Notes: generated by a model from the letters alone, not told the origin. Positions 20,764-31,741 are shown, counted from the first letter of the stretch. The stretch is 64,000 bases of DNA from Cryptomeria japonica (GCF_030272615.1 NC_081408.1:400979889-401043888); one strand, 5' to 3'. Made by a program: numbers and translations.

Positions 20764-22041
20764 ATGGGGGAATACACATTGAGGGAACTTACTCAACGGC
20801 TCACTAAGTTTGAGCAAGCCTATGATGATCTTATGGTCAAATACAAGGCATCTCAAGCAAAAAGAAGAGAACATGCAGAGAGGTTGATGGAACTATCTGA
20901 AAGTAGTTCTGAAGATGAAGCTAACATGGAAGCTATGATTGTTGAAGTGAATAAGCTGAATGATTCAAACTCCAATTTGAGAAAGGAGTTAGAAGGATTG
21001 ACTATTCGGTTTAGCCAAGAGCTTGAGAACTGGAGAAAAGCTGAAGATCTGGTAAAAGACAGAGATCATGAGATCTCCAAGTTGAAACATGAGATTTGTG
21101 CACTAACTGCTCGCCTTCATGAGAGTAGAATGGAAAAAGAAGACATGCAAGGAGAACTGAACATTGCCATCTCTGAAAATGCAAGTCTTATGGAGACAAA
21201 CACTGCTATTTCCAAAGAACTCTTTGAATCAAAGGAAATACTAGGTAAGTTTGGCAAAAGTATAGTCAGGCTAGAGAAAAAGCTTGAGTCATCTAGACTG
21301 GCAAAGAATACCAATGGTCTTGGTTTTTCTGGACATGAGGAAGGAGAATCCTCAGGGACAAATGTTGAAGCATCAAAGAAGAAACCGACACTCAAAGGAA
21401 AAGGTAAGCAAAAATTCAAACCTGTTTGCTTTAACTATCTTAAAGAAGGACACACTGCCAATGTATGTAGGAGCAAAGCCTACAATAATTTTCCTTATTT
21501 TATCAACAATGTACCTAGATCCAATAAGTTCAATGGTCATTGTTATGCATGCAACAAGTTTGGGCATAGAGCATTTGAATGCAGGTTTGTAATAGATAAC
21601 ACTGGAAGATATCCTCAGAGGACCAAAGGAACTGGTCCTGAATCTTTTATGAACTGGAACCACAACCGGTTTAATGTCTTCAATCATCAGTCAAGAAGCG
21701 GTGGTCATCAAGCGGCAACCGGATGGAGAGAAAGTTGTATGATCTGTCATGGTCATGGTCACACTGCTGCAACATGCAGAAGGAAGAATGGAAACATGTA
21801 CAATGGACCTTGGAAAGCACCTGGACTTGTTTGCTATCACTGCAACAAACCGGGTCACATTGCAAGATTCTGCAGAAGTAGAAAAAGTATATCTGATGAT
21901 ATATCGGTCACTCAGGAAGGAGAAATAGAGGTTGAAAAAGTTCAAGAAGACATGAAGAAAATATGGAAGAAGAAACCAGTATTATTGGAGGAGGAACTGG
22001 TTTCTGCACCCAGTGTGGAAATATCGAAACCGGAAAACTAA
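20764..22041 (+). CDS. N1 gag-like protein: coiled coil plus four zinc knuckles
   Basis: Intact frame of 425 codons from the first ATG after the primer site (MGEYTLRELTQRL). The open frame extends upstream through the LTR, but those codons lie outside the element's internal region. Residues about 1-190 form a charged coiled coil with no UBN2 capsid motif. A Lys-rich stretch follows. Then come four knuckles: CFNYLKEGHTANVC (second Cys is Tyr), CYACNKFGHRAFEC, CMICHGHGHTAATC and CYHCNKPGHIARFC, in the C-x2-C-x4-H-x4-C pattern. It ends in an acidic tail containing MKKIWKKKP. The likely role is RNA binding and packaging. Without a capsid domain, particle assembly would need partner gag. Confidence 0.88.
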   Translation: MGEYTLRELTQRLTKFEQAYDDLMVKYKASQAKRREHAERLMELSESSSEDEANMEAMIVEVNKLNDSNSNLRKELEGLTIRFSQELENWRKAEDLVKDRDHEISKLKHEICALTARLHESRMEKEDMQGELNIAISENASLMETNTAISKELFESKEILGKFGKSIVRLEKKLESSRLAKNTNGLGFSGHEEGESSGTNVEASKKKPTLKGKGKQKFKPVCFNYLKEGHTANVCRSKAYNNFPYFINNVPRSNKFNGHCYACNKFGHRAFECRFVIDNTGRYPQRTKGTGPESFMNWNHNRFNVFNHQSRSGGHQAATGWRESCMICHGHGHTAATCRRKNGNMYNGPWKAPGLVCYHCNKPGHIARFCRSRKSISDDISVTQEGEIEVEKVQEDMKKIWKKKPVLLEEELVSAPSVEISKPEN

Positions 22042-22485
22042 GCCTCAAAGGCTTAGGGGGAGAAAATGGCAAAATACTTTCGAACCCCCGGTTAACACCA
22101 GTAAAAGACCTTAACCGGTATGCTACACCTGTTGCTTGGTAGAAGACTAGAAACGATAAAGAGGCAAATTAGAATTTACGCCCTAATATAGGAGCATTAA
22201 TGATGGTAGGTGAGAGACATGTATAAATGCAATTTTCAAATCATTTCTCACTATCTATTTTTTGAGAGAAGAAAATTTTTCAAGTGGAGAGCGAAGAAAA
22301 GGTGATTTGAGTCTAGATTTCAAGAAATTGGAGAGCTTTGAAAGAGATTCAAATATAGTTTGCAAGCGGTAGTGGAGAACTCAAAGCAGTGATTCAGCAT
22401 TCAACAGAGAGCAAAGTAAAGCAAAATCAGGTAGCCCTAAATTCGTGTTTGAAAGGTATTTTTTGTGTTCTTGAAATACTCTTCA
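22042..22485 (+). other. N1 spacer between gag and ORFX
   Basis: No coding signal. Shortly after the gag stop a purine tract CTTAGGGGGAGAAAATGG occurs (22052-22069), resembling a polypurine primer. The rest is AG-rich leader-like sequence up to the ORFX start. Confidence 0.5.
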
Positions 22486-23571
22486 ATGGCTTCCGCATCT
22501 CATACTAGTTCAAGCACATCCATTGAGTCAGAAAATTTCATTCAGAGGAAGTCCAAGTATAATGCTTTGTCACAAGTTCCAGCTGGAGTCATAGTCGAAG
22601 AAGGAATTTCAGACTATATTGATTGCAAGATAGACGACCTAGGGTCCTTAGCCATTCATACTCAATTAGGTCTATTTTGCGGAAAGGACAAAAGGATCAA
22701 ACCGGAGTTCAGTATCTTAGAGAAGAAGAAACTCCATAATGCGGTGTATTTTCTAGAAGATTTCATAGAGGATCACATCAGAATCATCTTGAGTAGAGTC
22801 CATGGTGACAAGATGTACCTACAGAGAACACATGATATCACGCCTAAGGCAATCCATGCAGTCACTTGTTTCTGCAACACAGGAGAAGTGCCAGCCCTAA
22901 GAACGGTAAACAAAATGGAAATTACCAAGCTCACCGGTTCGACAAGTGATTCACGAGGTATGATAGTTAATCCTATCAAGGATGAACTGGTAAAATACAC
23001 CTGCATGGTGATAGGCTACAGAACATTCTCAGCCAACAGGATTAATTTTGTATCTGCTACAGCGGTAAATGCCGCTTACCGAATGATTATAGAGGATAAA
23101 TCATTTGACTTATGCACGGATATGCAAAGGCAACTCCTGTTAAATCTCAAGGAAATCAAAAAGGACAATTCACTAAGATTTAAATTTGGACAACTACTGG
23201 TAGGGTTGTTTTTCTATTTCCAAGGCTACTTTCCGGGTGTAGGAGATGTCCAATGGTCCCTTGACCAACTGGTAACCAAGCAGATAAAGGAAAGTGTGCA
23301 AGCCATTGGAACTGGCTACCCTGAGACACTAATCAAATACTTTGATGAGTTCAGAAGAAAGATGAGTCAGAGGATGCGAATCTCAGGTGACATAGTGAAG
23401 AAGTATGAAGATGACATCTGTTTCACTATTCAGGTGGACAAATGTCTAATGGAGGCTGTTGAGCCTAGAATGGAGGAAGTGGAGCCTTTGGGCTATGAGG
23501 TCATGTTTGACATGCTGGAAGGGTATGCTTCAACCCTTATTGCCTTGCCTCTTGATCCAAAGGTGAAGTGA
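22486..23571 (+). CDS. N1 ORFX, conserved N-terminal domain (unknown function)
   Basis: Start at the ATG giving MASASHTSSS; 361 codons to the first stop. I do not recognise the family. It is clearly homologous to the minus-strand protein at 37781-36654 in N2. Shared features include the MAS-x-S start and S-Q-V/I-P-x-G-V near residue 30. Further along are I-R-I-I/V-L-S-R-V-H-G near residue 105, then KLT, G-Y-x-x-x-x-A-N-R-x-N-x-V-S near 185, and F-G-x-L-L-V-x-L with P-G-V/I-G near 235-250. It is soluble-looking and charged, with no signal peptide or membrane segment. It occupies the place where pol would lie. A DNA- or RNA-binding or structural role is possible, but unsupported by any motif I can see. 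Confidence 0.72.
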   Translation: MASASHTSSSTSIESENFIQRKSKYNALSQVPAGVIVEEGISDYIDCKIDDLGSLAIHTQLGLFCGKDKRIKPEFSILEKKKLHNAVYFLEDFIEDHIRIILSRVHGDKMYLQRTHDITPKAIHAVTCFCNTGEVPALRTVNKMEITKLTGSTSDSRGMIVNPIKDELVKYTCMVIGYRTFSANRINFVSATAVNAAYRMIIEDKSFDLCTDMQRQLLLNLKEIKKDNSLRFKFGQLLVGLFFYFQGYFPGVGDVQWSLDQLVTKQIKESVQAIGTGYPETLIKYFDEFRRKMSQRMRISGDIVKKYEDDICFTIQVDKCLMEAVEPRMEEVEPLGYEVMFDMLEGYASTLIALPLDPKVK

Positions 23572-25797
23572 ACCGGAACCTACTTGGAAAGGATCGCACT
23601 AGTTGAAGAACCATCGGTGAAAAAGGGAAAAGAACCAGCAGCCAAGAAAGCTAAGGCAGTGCCTGCGACATCAGCACCAGCTACCACTGAGACTCCAAGA
23701 GTGACCAAGTAGTCACCGGCAAAGAAGAAATTGGAGGTAACATCAGAAAAAGTATTCGAAAGAAAGAGGAAGACTAAGGTAAATGAACCAAACTTCAAAG
23801 AAACTGAGTCTGATGAACAGCTAAAGAAGGCTAGACAGACCAAGAAGGTGAAGAAGAATGAACCGGCAACATCCGCACTGGTAAATATAGATATCTCCTC
23901 TTACAAACCTTTGACACATTGTCAAATAACAGTAAAGAATATTAGGAGAAAGTTACTTCATGATTAAAGTGATTATTATGATGATTTCAATAGTGAAGAA
24001 AAAGATGAAGTACTGCAGGAAATCATTCTTTATTTATGCAAAAATGACTGGTCACCATCAGAGATTAAATCTCAGACACCGGATTCATTGTTTAAAGCAT
24101 TGGATAACAAATGGTGCATTGCCATTGAAAAGGAATAAGAGATTAGGGAGAAATTTTTTGCACATTACTTCCCCGAACTCTCAAATTCAGAATTATTTGA
24201 TGTATTAGATCAAAATAAAGGTCTCCTCTTCACAAGGAGAAGAAGACTCAGGTTGTTGGAAGGGAGAGTTGATGATGTAGAAAAGGATACACATCAACAC
24301 ATGGCCCATGCTATCAGCTCACACAAAGCTTGAATGGCCAACCTCCAAGTGGAAAAGGAATCGGTTATTTCCAAACCGGATGAAGTTTTTGATGAGGAAG
24401 GAAACCTGATGGAGGAACCAATTGACACCATAGATTTCGATGCCCTGGATATAGAAGATGTCACTCAGGACATACCTTCTAAGGGAACTGAACAGGGGCA
24501 ATAGGCCGATCAGGGTGGTGAACAAGCTGTGGACACACAGCAAACGGCAAAAGACAAGGAAGAAGAGAAAAAGAAGAAGGATGAAGATGAGAAACAGAGA
24601 AAGGAGGAAGAGAAAAAGAAAGAGGAAGAGGAGAAAAGAAAAGATGAAGAAAAGAAGAAGCAAGAAGAAGAAAGGAAAAATAAAGAAGAAGAGGACATCA
24701 AAGAAAAGAAGAAGAAGGAAGAAGAAGAAAAGAGGAAGAAGGAAGAAGAAGAAAAGAAGAAGGAAGAGGAAGAGAAGAAGAAGAGGGAAGAAGAAGAAAA
24801 GGAAGAGCAGAAGAGGAGAGCAGAGGAGAAGAAAAATGTAGAAGAAGACAAGGAAGAAGAGAAGAGAAGAGAAGCGGAAAAGAAGAAAGCTGAAGAAGCC
24901 AAGGAACGTGAAGCGGCAAAAAGCTCTTAGTTGGAGACTCCGAAGGCAACCGGAAGTCAACCCTCACCGGTTGATCTTTCTAGTCCTATCGATCTCCAAT
25001 TTGCAAGCGAGTCAGAGCTTATGCAGAGCATCAAGGTTGCTCAAGAGTACCTTGAGATCATTCACAGGAAAAAGGAACAAGACATCATTCAGGCAGCTGT
25101 AGACACACTTACCAGTTTAATCCTCGGTACTAATCTTCCTGACACTGATTCATCACTAACACAACTCAAACTTATGTGTACTGTAGTGGATGATCAGGTG
25201 CAGAGCCTAGAAGAAGCAACTGAGGCCAATGTAAAGAAAGAGCACCAAAAGGCTCTTAATGTTGCTCTGGTGAAGAAACTGAATGAGCTTAGGACTGAAC
25301 TGTTAAAGGATCAAAAGGACATAAGGAGTGCTTTGGATGAGGGAAACTTGCTACTCAGCAAAATCTGTCAACCTCATCTGTTCTGTGATGATGTGCTAGC
25401 CAAGAAGCAATAGCTTGAAATAGACTTATAGTCCTACTCAATCACATTCAAGACTCCTTACGACTCCTTTGCAGCATATGGGCAAACCGTTCACCGGTTC
25501 CAGATCCAGTCAGCCAAGATAGAGCAAGAGATCAGCATAAGGTCTAGGGATTTGCAGGAACTTCAACTGGTATTACTTCCATGACTGCAAATTCTCCAAA
25601 AATGCTATCTGAACCTGGATGCACTAATAGTCACCCAAGAACTAAGCACAATAGATGCCATGAAGGAACAAGTATCACAAATGCAGACAGAGAAGGAAGT
25701 GGCAACCTCCCTACTTGAGTCATGGTCTCTCTCCATGAAATAATTTTTGCAGGACTACAAAGCGGTTTTTGACAAGTATTATTCATTATTGTCATAA
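23572..25797 (+). pseudogene. N1 ORFX, C-terminal tail with Lys/Glu-rich repeat
   Basis: This continues the ORFX frame without shift to a natural end (Y-Y-S-L-L-S, stop 25795-25797), through about ten in-frame stops including 24502, 24928 and 25411. It has a Lys/Pro/Ala-rich linker, then a folded-looking acidic part around 23965-24330. A Lys/Glu-only repeat (24540-24915) and a C-terminal helical region with coiled-coil character (24950-25797) follow. The whole ORFX would be 1,103 codons, against about 1,096 in N2. The stop-free stretches between stops suggest decay after insertion. Confidence 0.7.
24540..24915 (+). repeat. Purine-only Lys/Glu-coding repeat
   Basis: About 375 bp made almost only of A and G (AAGAAG, GAGGAAGAG words), coding for E/K runs such as EEEKKKEEEEKRK. 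On the minus strand it makes long Phe/Leu/Ser-rich shadow frames that should not be read as membrane proteins. Confidence 0.85.
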
Positions 25798-26161
25798 ACT
25801 CTTTTATATATATATGGAAATAGGTTTTTGCAGTGGTACTTTGTCATTGTTGGCAAAGGGGGAGAAGTATATGGTTTTAAAATTTTGATGGTCTTAAAAT
25901 TTTGAAATTTTGATATATCAGGGGGAGAAGTATATCAGAGGGAGAAGTATCTGTTTTGAAATTTTGATATATGCTATGATATATTCTATATGCTCTGATG
26001 ATTAAGCTCTAAATGAAAAATTGCTATACACTCTTTTGATTAAGGAATAGTGTATATGCTTAGGGGGAGCAATTTTGTTAATGGCAAGTTTTTGTTGTAA
26101 AACACTTAGATGTCAAAATTTTATTTTCCTAAGTGTTGCCATCAATGCCAAAGGGGGAGAT
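25798..26161 (+). other. N1 3' untranslated region with five polypurine tracts
   Basis: GGGGGAG or GAGGGAG tracts occur at about 25855, 25920, 25938, 26061 and 26148. The first has the context GTTGGCAAAGGGGGAGAAG. The last, CCAAAGGGGGAGAT, abuts the 3' LTR. A TATATATATATGG run at 25805 may be incidental. Confidence 0.8.
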
Positions 26162-27332
26162 TGTTGGAATTTTTGATGTTTATGTTGTGATTGTCATTGA
26201 TGGACACACACTTGTATTGAGATCCCCTTTATATGTATGAGCTCATGCTCAACCGGTATTTGTTCCAACTAGTATGTTGTATTCTAGTCTTTAGACTAGT
26301 GGTGATTTTGCAGAATGTGTTTCCCGGTTTGAAGCGGCATGTCGACCCCAAGCGGTTCGTAGATCACAAGCGGTATGAGAAAGCAAAGCGGCACAACACA
26401 TTCTTACCAGTCTTCATTTTTGTCAAACTAGCAACCGGCATTTTGTATGAACTGGTAACACTCTATGATGAGTTACCAACTGGCATTTTGTGATGACCAA
26501 TCCACCGATTGTTTGACGGTGCTGACACATTGACAGTGATTCTTGTGTCATGTTACTGAGTATGTCTAGATTCACTGAACCTAGGAAATTATAATGTAAT
26601 CCTATTGGACCGACATGAAATCAGATTCCTTTAAAAGGACATCATGTCTAGGTTTTTTTAAGTTGTTGAAGAAGTTGCGATTAGGGTTTATGTTGAGCTA
26701 GGGTTTAAGGTGGAAGCGGAGAGCGATCTTATTAGAGAAGATCGAGTTGTAACTGAGAGAGACAGAGGAGACTGAAGTAATGTTGGAATGCATTAGCTGT
26801 GAGCAATACTGGATCTAACCAAGCAATTTGTGCTAGTAGATAGATCAAACACTTGTTGATTACTCACATCTTTGACAAGTTTGTAGCCCTTAACCGGGTA
26901 GGCCTCAAACCCTTTGTAAAATCCTCTAACAAGGTGGTTCACACATGTGAATCTAAAATCCTCTAACAAGGTAGTCTTTAATCGGACTTATCTCCTAATA
27001 GAGATTGAGATTCCTAACAGGATCTATTCTGGTGAAGAACATTGTAAGACCTTAACCGGTCTGACCTTAACCAGTCTGGTTTCTATTCTGCAGATAGTGA
27101 CTTGTGAGTTCCATCTCATCGTGGTTTTTCCAAGTTGGGTTTCCACATCAAATATCTTGTGTTATGGTTGTATTGCTTTTGTGGGTGAATGTTTTATTCG
27201 CATTTTGGTTTGTATGTGTGATAACCGGTTTGATTGTCAAACTGCTTTACCGGTTTATCTTTAGACTGTGTAAGTGTTTTAGTGCAAAGATTTTTGGCAT
27301 ACTAATTCACCCCCCCCTCTTAGTATTCATCA
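26162..27332 (+). repeat. N1 3' LTR
   Basis: TGTTGGAATTT to GTATTCATCA, 1,171 bp. It is the partner of the 5' LTR and is followed at once by the target duplication TCATG. Confidence 0.93.
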
Positions 27333-27337
27333 TCATG

Positions 27338-27582
27338 AACTTCGAATCTTTGTGTCAATTGCAGGTTGCTAGCGTAATATCTGAGAACCATCGTACCACA
27401 AAGAAGATAAGAACAATGGAAGCCATAGGAGGTCATGGGATAGGGAGTCTTAATTGATGTTTTACATCCTTATTGCTTTGATTGTGTTATTCTATTAATG
27501 GTATTTGAATTTATTAGCTAGAATAGGGATTCATGATTTTCCTTATTATTTCTAGTTATGCAATGATGATTTTAAGCATATG
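27338..27582 (+). repeat. Probable right part of element B LTR
   Basis: About 245 bp between the N1 target duplication and the copia X leader. It has no coding content and no primer-binding site at its end. By nesting logic it is the remainder of the LTR begun at 18440. I have no second copy to confirm this. Confidence 0.35.
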
Positions 27583-28337
27583 ACAAGAAGCTTGACCACT
27601 TAAGGAGATCGGGGATGGCAATGATTGTTTTCAAGAAGGAGAGTCTGAGATTTTATGCAACTAATTACACCATATGGAAGAACCGAATGAAGTGTCACTT
27701 GTAATGTCTTGGAGAAGATTATTGGAAGATCACAAAGAATGTCTACAATGTTCCTTTGAATGGTCATGTTACTGCAAATAAGATCAAGGATGTTGAACAT
27801 GACATAAGAGCCGAAGAAGCATTGTTGATTTCCCTAACTGATTCAGAAATGACTAATGTGATGGGATTGTTGACTGCTCATGAGATTTGGGAGAAGTTAG
27901 AGACCTTGTATGAAGGAGATAAACATGTGAAAGTTTCTAAATTGCATAGCTTTAAAGAAAAATATGAGACATTGAGAATGGGAGAAGATGAGAATATTTC
28001 ATCCTTTATGGCTAAATTGGATGACCTTGTGTTGAACATTAGATGTGTCGGTGGAATCATTGAAGAAGATGAGATTGTAGCTAAAGTGTTGAGATCATTG
28101 CCTCTTGCTTACAAACACAAGGTTCCTGCTATTGATGAGATCCGGTTTGTGATAACTATGACAAGAGACATGTTGGTTTGTAAGCTTGCTACTTTTGAAT
28201 TAAGTGAACTTGGAGAATCACATGGAAAAATTGAGACTTCATTTAAAGCTATTGTATCCAGGAAGCCGAAGTATGATCTGGGAGAGAGTTCAACTAGAGT
28301 TTCCAGATATGAAAGGGAAATGAGAGAGATGAAAGAA
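27583..28337 (+). pseudogene. Copia X gag, 5' half with leader
   Basis: The leader GAAGCTTGACCACTTAAGG matches the copia Z leader (on the minus strand near 40905). gag starts at ATG 27615. The UBN2-type region is clear: IWKNRMKCHL, a stop at about 27702, then EIWEKLETLYEGDK and VAKVLRSLPLAYKHKVPA. It runs on to EREMREMKE at 28337. The frame then enters foreign sequence. Its zinc knuckle and the rest of the element lie at 54346 onward in matching frame. The 5' LTR and primer site are missing, replaced on the left by element B. Confidence 0.82.
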
Positions 28338-29114
28338 TTGTTACCAAAATTTCACTACAGCTAAATTTTGATGGCCTAATGAGGCCTTACACATTGTAGA
28401 TGAAGAAAGGTACACATTTTTTTCATAGAAATCTTCATATTGCACATCATGATCTCAAAATAGAAGCTTATTTCATTATGCAAGTATTTTTCAAGACACA
28501 ACAGTAAAAGATTGCATAAAATAGCTATTGTATTACAAACAATGTGTAAGGTTACCCACACAAGCTGTGGGTATGACTGATAAATGCAACAAGTAGAATG
28601 ATAAACATATGTATAAATATAATGAGAGAGAAATAAAGATCATCATTGCCTTTGAATGATGAACCGTTGGTTAGTCGAAGCTACATCTTCATTTCTTCAT
28701 GCTCCTAGTGCTCCTAGTATATGTGCAAGGGGTGAAGGAAAAATGCGTTAGAGCTCAGGATCTTTATTCCTCCATAAATCTACTCATACACATATACATC
28801 AAACTATAAAATGGATAAATCAGATCAGATCAAGAAAGAGAAATCAGTGAGATCAATGTGACAAATCATCAAGAAGCTTCATGAGCTTATTTTTCTAACT
28901 TATTTGTTCATTGTGCAGGTATAGGACAAGTTTCCATTTCATGAATATCAAGTATGTGGGGAAAAATGGGCTCCCACAAGGGTTGAGCTCAGCATACCAG
29001 TAATCACTCACAAGGTGACACTAATCATCTAGTTAAACAAAGAATACAATAGTATCCATGGTCCCATATACTCTCACTCAATGACAGTATAAACTGCCAT
29101 TCAATGACAGTATA
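28338..29114. other. Unassigned sequence at left edge of the 26-kb insert
   Basis: No coding region, LTR or repeat family recognised. It begins TTGTTACCAAAATTTC immediately after the gag break and ends at the left flank of copia Z. CAATGACAGTATA occurs twice in the last 35 bp, and copia Z is inserted right after the second. Confidence 0.5.
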
Positions 29115-30309
29115 TGTTAGACAGATCTAATACTGGGAGTAAACTGAGAGGGGGGGTGAATCATTTTATTATCAGAAATCAAAACTATTGCCTATCAAAA
29201 ACCTTTAAACTGGAGCAAAAAGAAACCATCACAATGAAGGATAAAACATGAAAGCACAGTACACACAACACCAATATTTTTGACGTGGAAAACTTGTTAA
29301 AGGGAAAAACCACGGTGGGAAACCCTACCCACAATCAGATAATACTTCTGCAACAATATGTGAAATAATTACAATGGGGATTTCACTTTCAATCAAGCCA
29401 ACCACCTAGAGCTCACTGCTCATCGCAAAAGAGAAGTCTCACTGACTTACAAAACATCAGACTACAATCTAGAAAGAATGAACTGTGAAAGTAGCATCTC
29501 CTAATGCTTGATACAGTTTCAGCTAATCATAGATGTCTGCTCTGCAATACCAAAAACCTTCTACCAAATGATATCACTTGTTCGCACATAAACCTTCCTT
29601 TGATAATGTAGACATAACCATCTATCCCACACCTCTTATCGATATCAAAATTACAAGAATAAGTCACCTATAAATATAGATCATCAACCTTATGATAAGG
29701 TCGACTAAACCCTAAACCCAAAAAGCCATAATAACAAAAATTACATTACACGGTATCACCAAACCAATATTATAATTTGCATTACATAGCATGGACCTAA
29801 TTCAAATATTCAAACAATTATATCCACCGAAAATTTCGTTAAGACCAAAATCTAGCATGTTTTACCAACTGGTAGAAACCCTTAGTGAAGTAACACAGAA
29901 AGTCTAACCGGATCCAAATAGGACCACCATAACAACATGCCAAGCAATGAAAAGTCACCAAACACTCAGAATATGATCAAGAAGCACCTTCATCATGATA
30001 GAAACCACTTCCATAAGACAGACCAAAATCATCTGATCAAAACATCAAATATCACTTACCGGTACCAAGATATACCAACCAGAAACATAAGAGATAGTTA
30101 CCAAAGCACCAAAACATGAACCAACAGAATATGGAAAGCATATAACCATCTATAATAAGCATCCAAAACCGCATCCAAGGATCTGATCATACCAGATTAG
30201 AATCAAAGCCAAAACCAAGATAAACACCAAGACAAACTGGGATACTCCAACTGGGATACAGTCTTGACATCAATGACAACATTTAACCAAATCCAACATA
30301 TTGCCAACA
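29115..30309 (-). repeat. Copia Z 3' LTR
   Basis: Plus-strand TGTTAGACAGATC to ATTGCCAACA, 1,195 bp. It contains the U5 C-tract (near 29150), the TTTGACGTGGAAAA block (29279), a telo-box-like CTAAACCCTAAACCCA (29705-29720) and a TATA-like CTATAAATATAG (29668-29679, element sense CTATATTTATAG). Confidence 0.9.
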
Positions 30310-30544
30310 ATCTCCCCCTTTGGCATTCATGGCAACACTGAATGTAAAAAACATCCAAGTGTCGAGGAATGCCAACAATCTCCCCCAAAGATATGACTGA
30401 TTTTCACATGTATACCATCTCTCGCCCTTTGACATCAATGACAAAGGACGGATACCAAACCAAAAATAGTGAACCGCACAACTAACTACTCCCCCTGAGT
30501 AGTAGCATCATCTCATCAACTCGGATTGATGCATTCCTTCTTCT
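30310..30544 (-). other. Copia Z 3' untranslated region with several polypurine tracts
   Basis: In element sense: CTCAGGGGGAGTAG (30488-30500), GTCAAAGGGCGAGAG (about 30420-30433), a CTTTGGGGGAGAT tract (30378-30390), and the LTR-adjacent ATGCCAAAGGGGGAGAT (30310-30326). Confidence 0.75.
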
Positions 30545-31523
30545 CTAAGTCTCTTCCGGAGGGTTGGTAACCCCCAACTGATCTCTCAGATATTCAAAAG
30601 TATCTTTAGGCAATGGTTTTGTTAGAATATCTACAATCTGCTCCTTAGTAGGCACATAAACCAATCTAACTTCCTTTGCTTCAACCTTTTCTTTCAAGAA
30701 AATATACCTTATAGAAATGAGTTTTGATTTGGAATGAAGTACTGGATTTTTTGACATATCAATAGCATTAGTATTATCACAATGAATAACAATAGGCTCA
30801 TCATAACATCCTTATATCTTTCAACATCTATTTCATCCATAAAATCTAAGTACAGTTGGTTGTAGAAGCTACATATTCTGCTTCAACAGTAGATAATGAA
30901 GTACATGATCGTTTCTTACAAAGCCATGAAACCAGCTTCTTTCCAAGAAAGAATGCACCGTCGATGGTGCTCTTCCTACCATCCACATCTCCTGCCCATT
31001 CAGATTTTGTAGAGGCACATAATTTGAAATCATCATTCTTTGGATACCATAACCCAAGGTCTGTTGAACCTGCCAAATATCTGAATATCCTCTTGATAGA
31101 AATATCATGAGTTCTTCTAGGATCTGACTGAATTCTAGAAGCAATAAAAACAACATTCATTATACTAGGTCTAGTCTGAGTTAAGTACAACAATCCACCA
31201 ATCATTTATTTGTATCTACTTGGATTCACTTTAGGGGATTCATCATCCTTTAACAATTTGCAACCGGTAATCATAGGATTACCGACAGGTTTTGAATTTT
31301 CAAGTCCAAATTTCTTAAGCAATTCCTTCACATACTTAGTTTAACAAATGAAAATACCTTTGCAAACCAATCTAGCCTTGTTTCTTACAACTTGACCTTC
31401 CTCATTCAATTTGTTCTTGAAAACCCATTTAGTTCCAATAATATTCTTATCTTTAGGTCTGGGAACTAATTCCCATGGCTTATTCTTTTCTATCTGATCT
31501 AATTCTTCTTCCATTGCTTTCAT
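30545..31523 (-). pseudogene. Copia Z RT remnant and RNase H
   Basis: The RT start is present (WELVPRPKDKNIIGTKWVF, ARLVCKG). The frame then jumps straight to the C-terminal RT motif equivalent to IFISQSK of copia X (here IFIC and a stop). About 170 residues, including the catalytic V-D-D block, are therefore deleted. RNase H follows. STKSEWAGD stands where Y-T-D-A-D-W is expected, so the first Asp is lost. VEAEYVAS (Glu) and HCDNTNAI (Asp) remain. It ends in PTKEQIVDILTKPLP and a natural stop at 30545. Frameshifts separate the pieces. Confidence 0.88.
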
Positions 31524-31741
31524 CCAATTCTAATCTTTACTTGCTTCAATAAATGATTTCAGTTCAATTTGAGAAATCAAACATACCTCTTAAGTAGCTA
31601 GCCTTCTTCTAGTCATCAGACCTTTGCTTTTATCTCCAATGATCTGATCTTCTGAATGATTTAGTTTCACATACCTGGAAGTCTTTGAATTTTTTTGATT
31701 TATTGACTCTTTCTTTTGTTCAACAGTCACAGTTGAATTTT

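Larger units (their letters stand above)
19539..27332 (+). mobile_element. N1: non-autonomous copia element with gag and ORFX
   Basis: This 7,794-bp element has two LTRs of about 1,173 bp and an exact 5-bp target duplication TCATG (19534-19538 and 27333-27337). The primer site is TGGTATCAGAGCC and the LTR-adjacent polypurine tract is CCAAAGGGGGAGAT. Inside are a gag-like ORF without a recognisable capsid domain and one long frame of 1,103 codons (ORFX). There is no protease, integrase, RT or RNase H. The LTRs differ at roughly 40 sites by eye, mostly C/T or G/A. It must have been mobilised by another copia element. Confidence 0.93.

Noticed and set aside
24319-24960. Minus-strand Phe/Leu-rich frames that look like a membrane protein
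   Set aside because: They are the complement of the purine-only Lys/Glu repeat of N1 ORFX; there is no independent support.
22486-25797. ORFX as a retroviral-type envelope gene
   Set aside because: No signal peptide, membrane span or glycoprotein-like features seen; position after gag and coiled coils alone are not enough.
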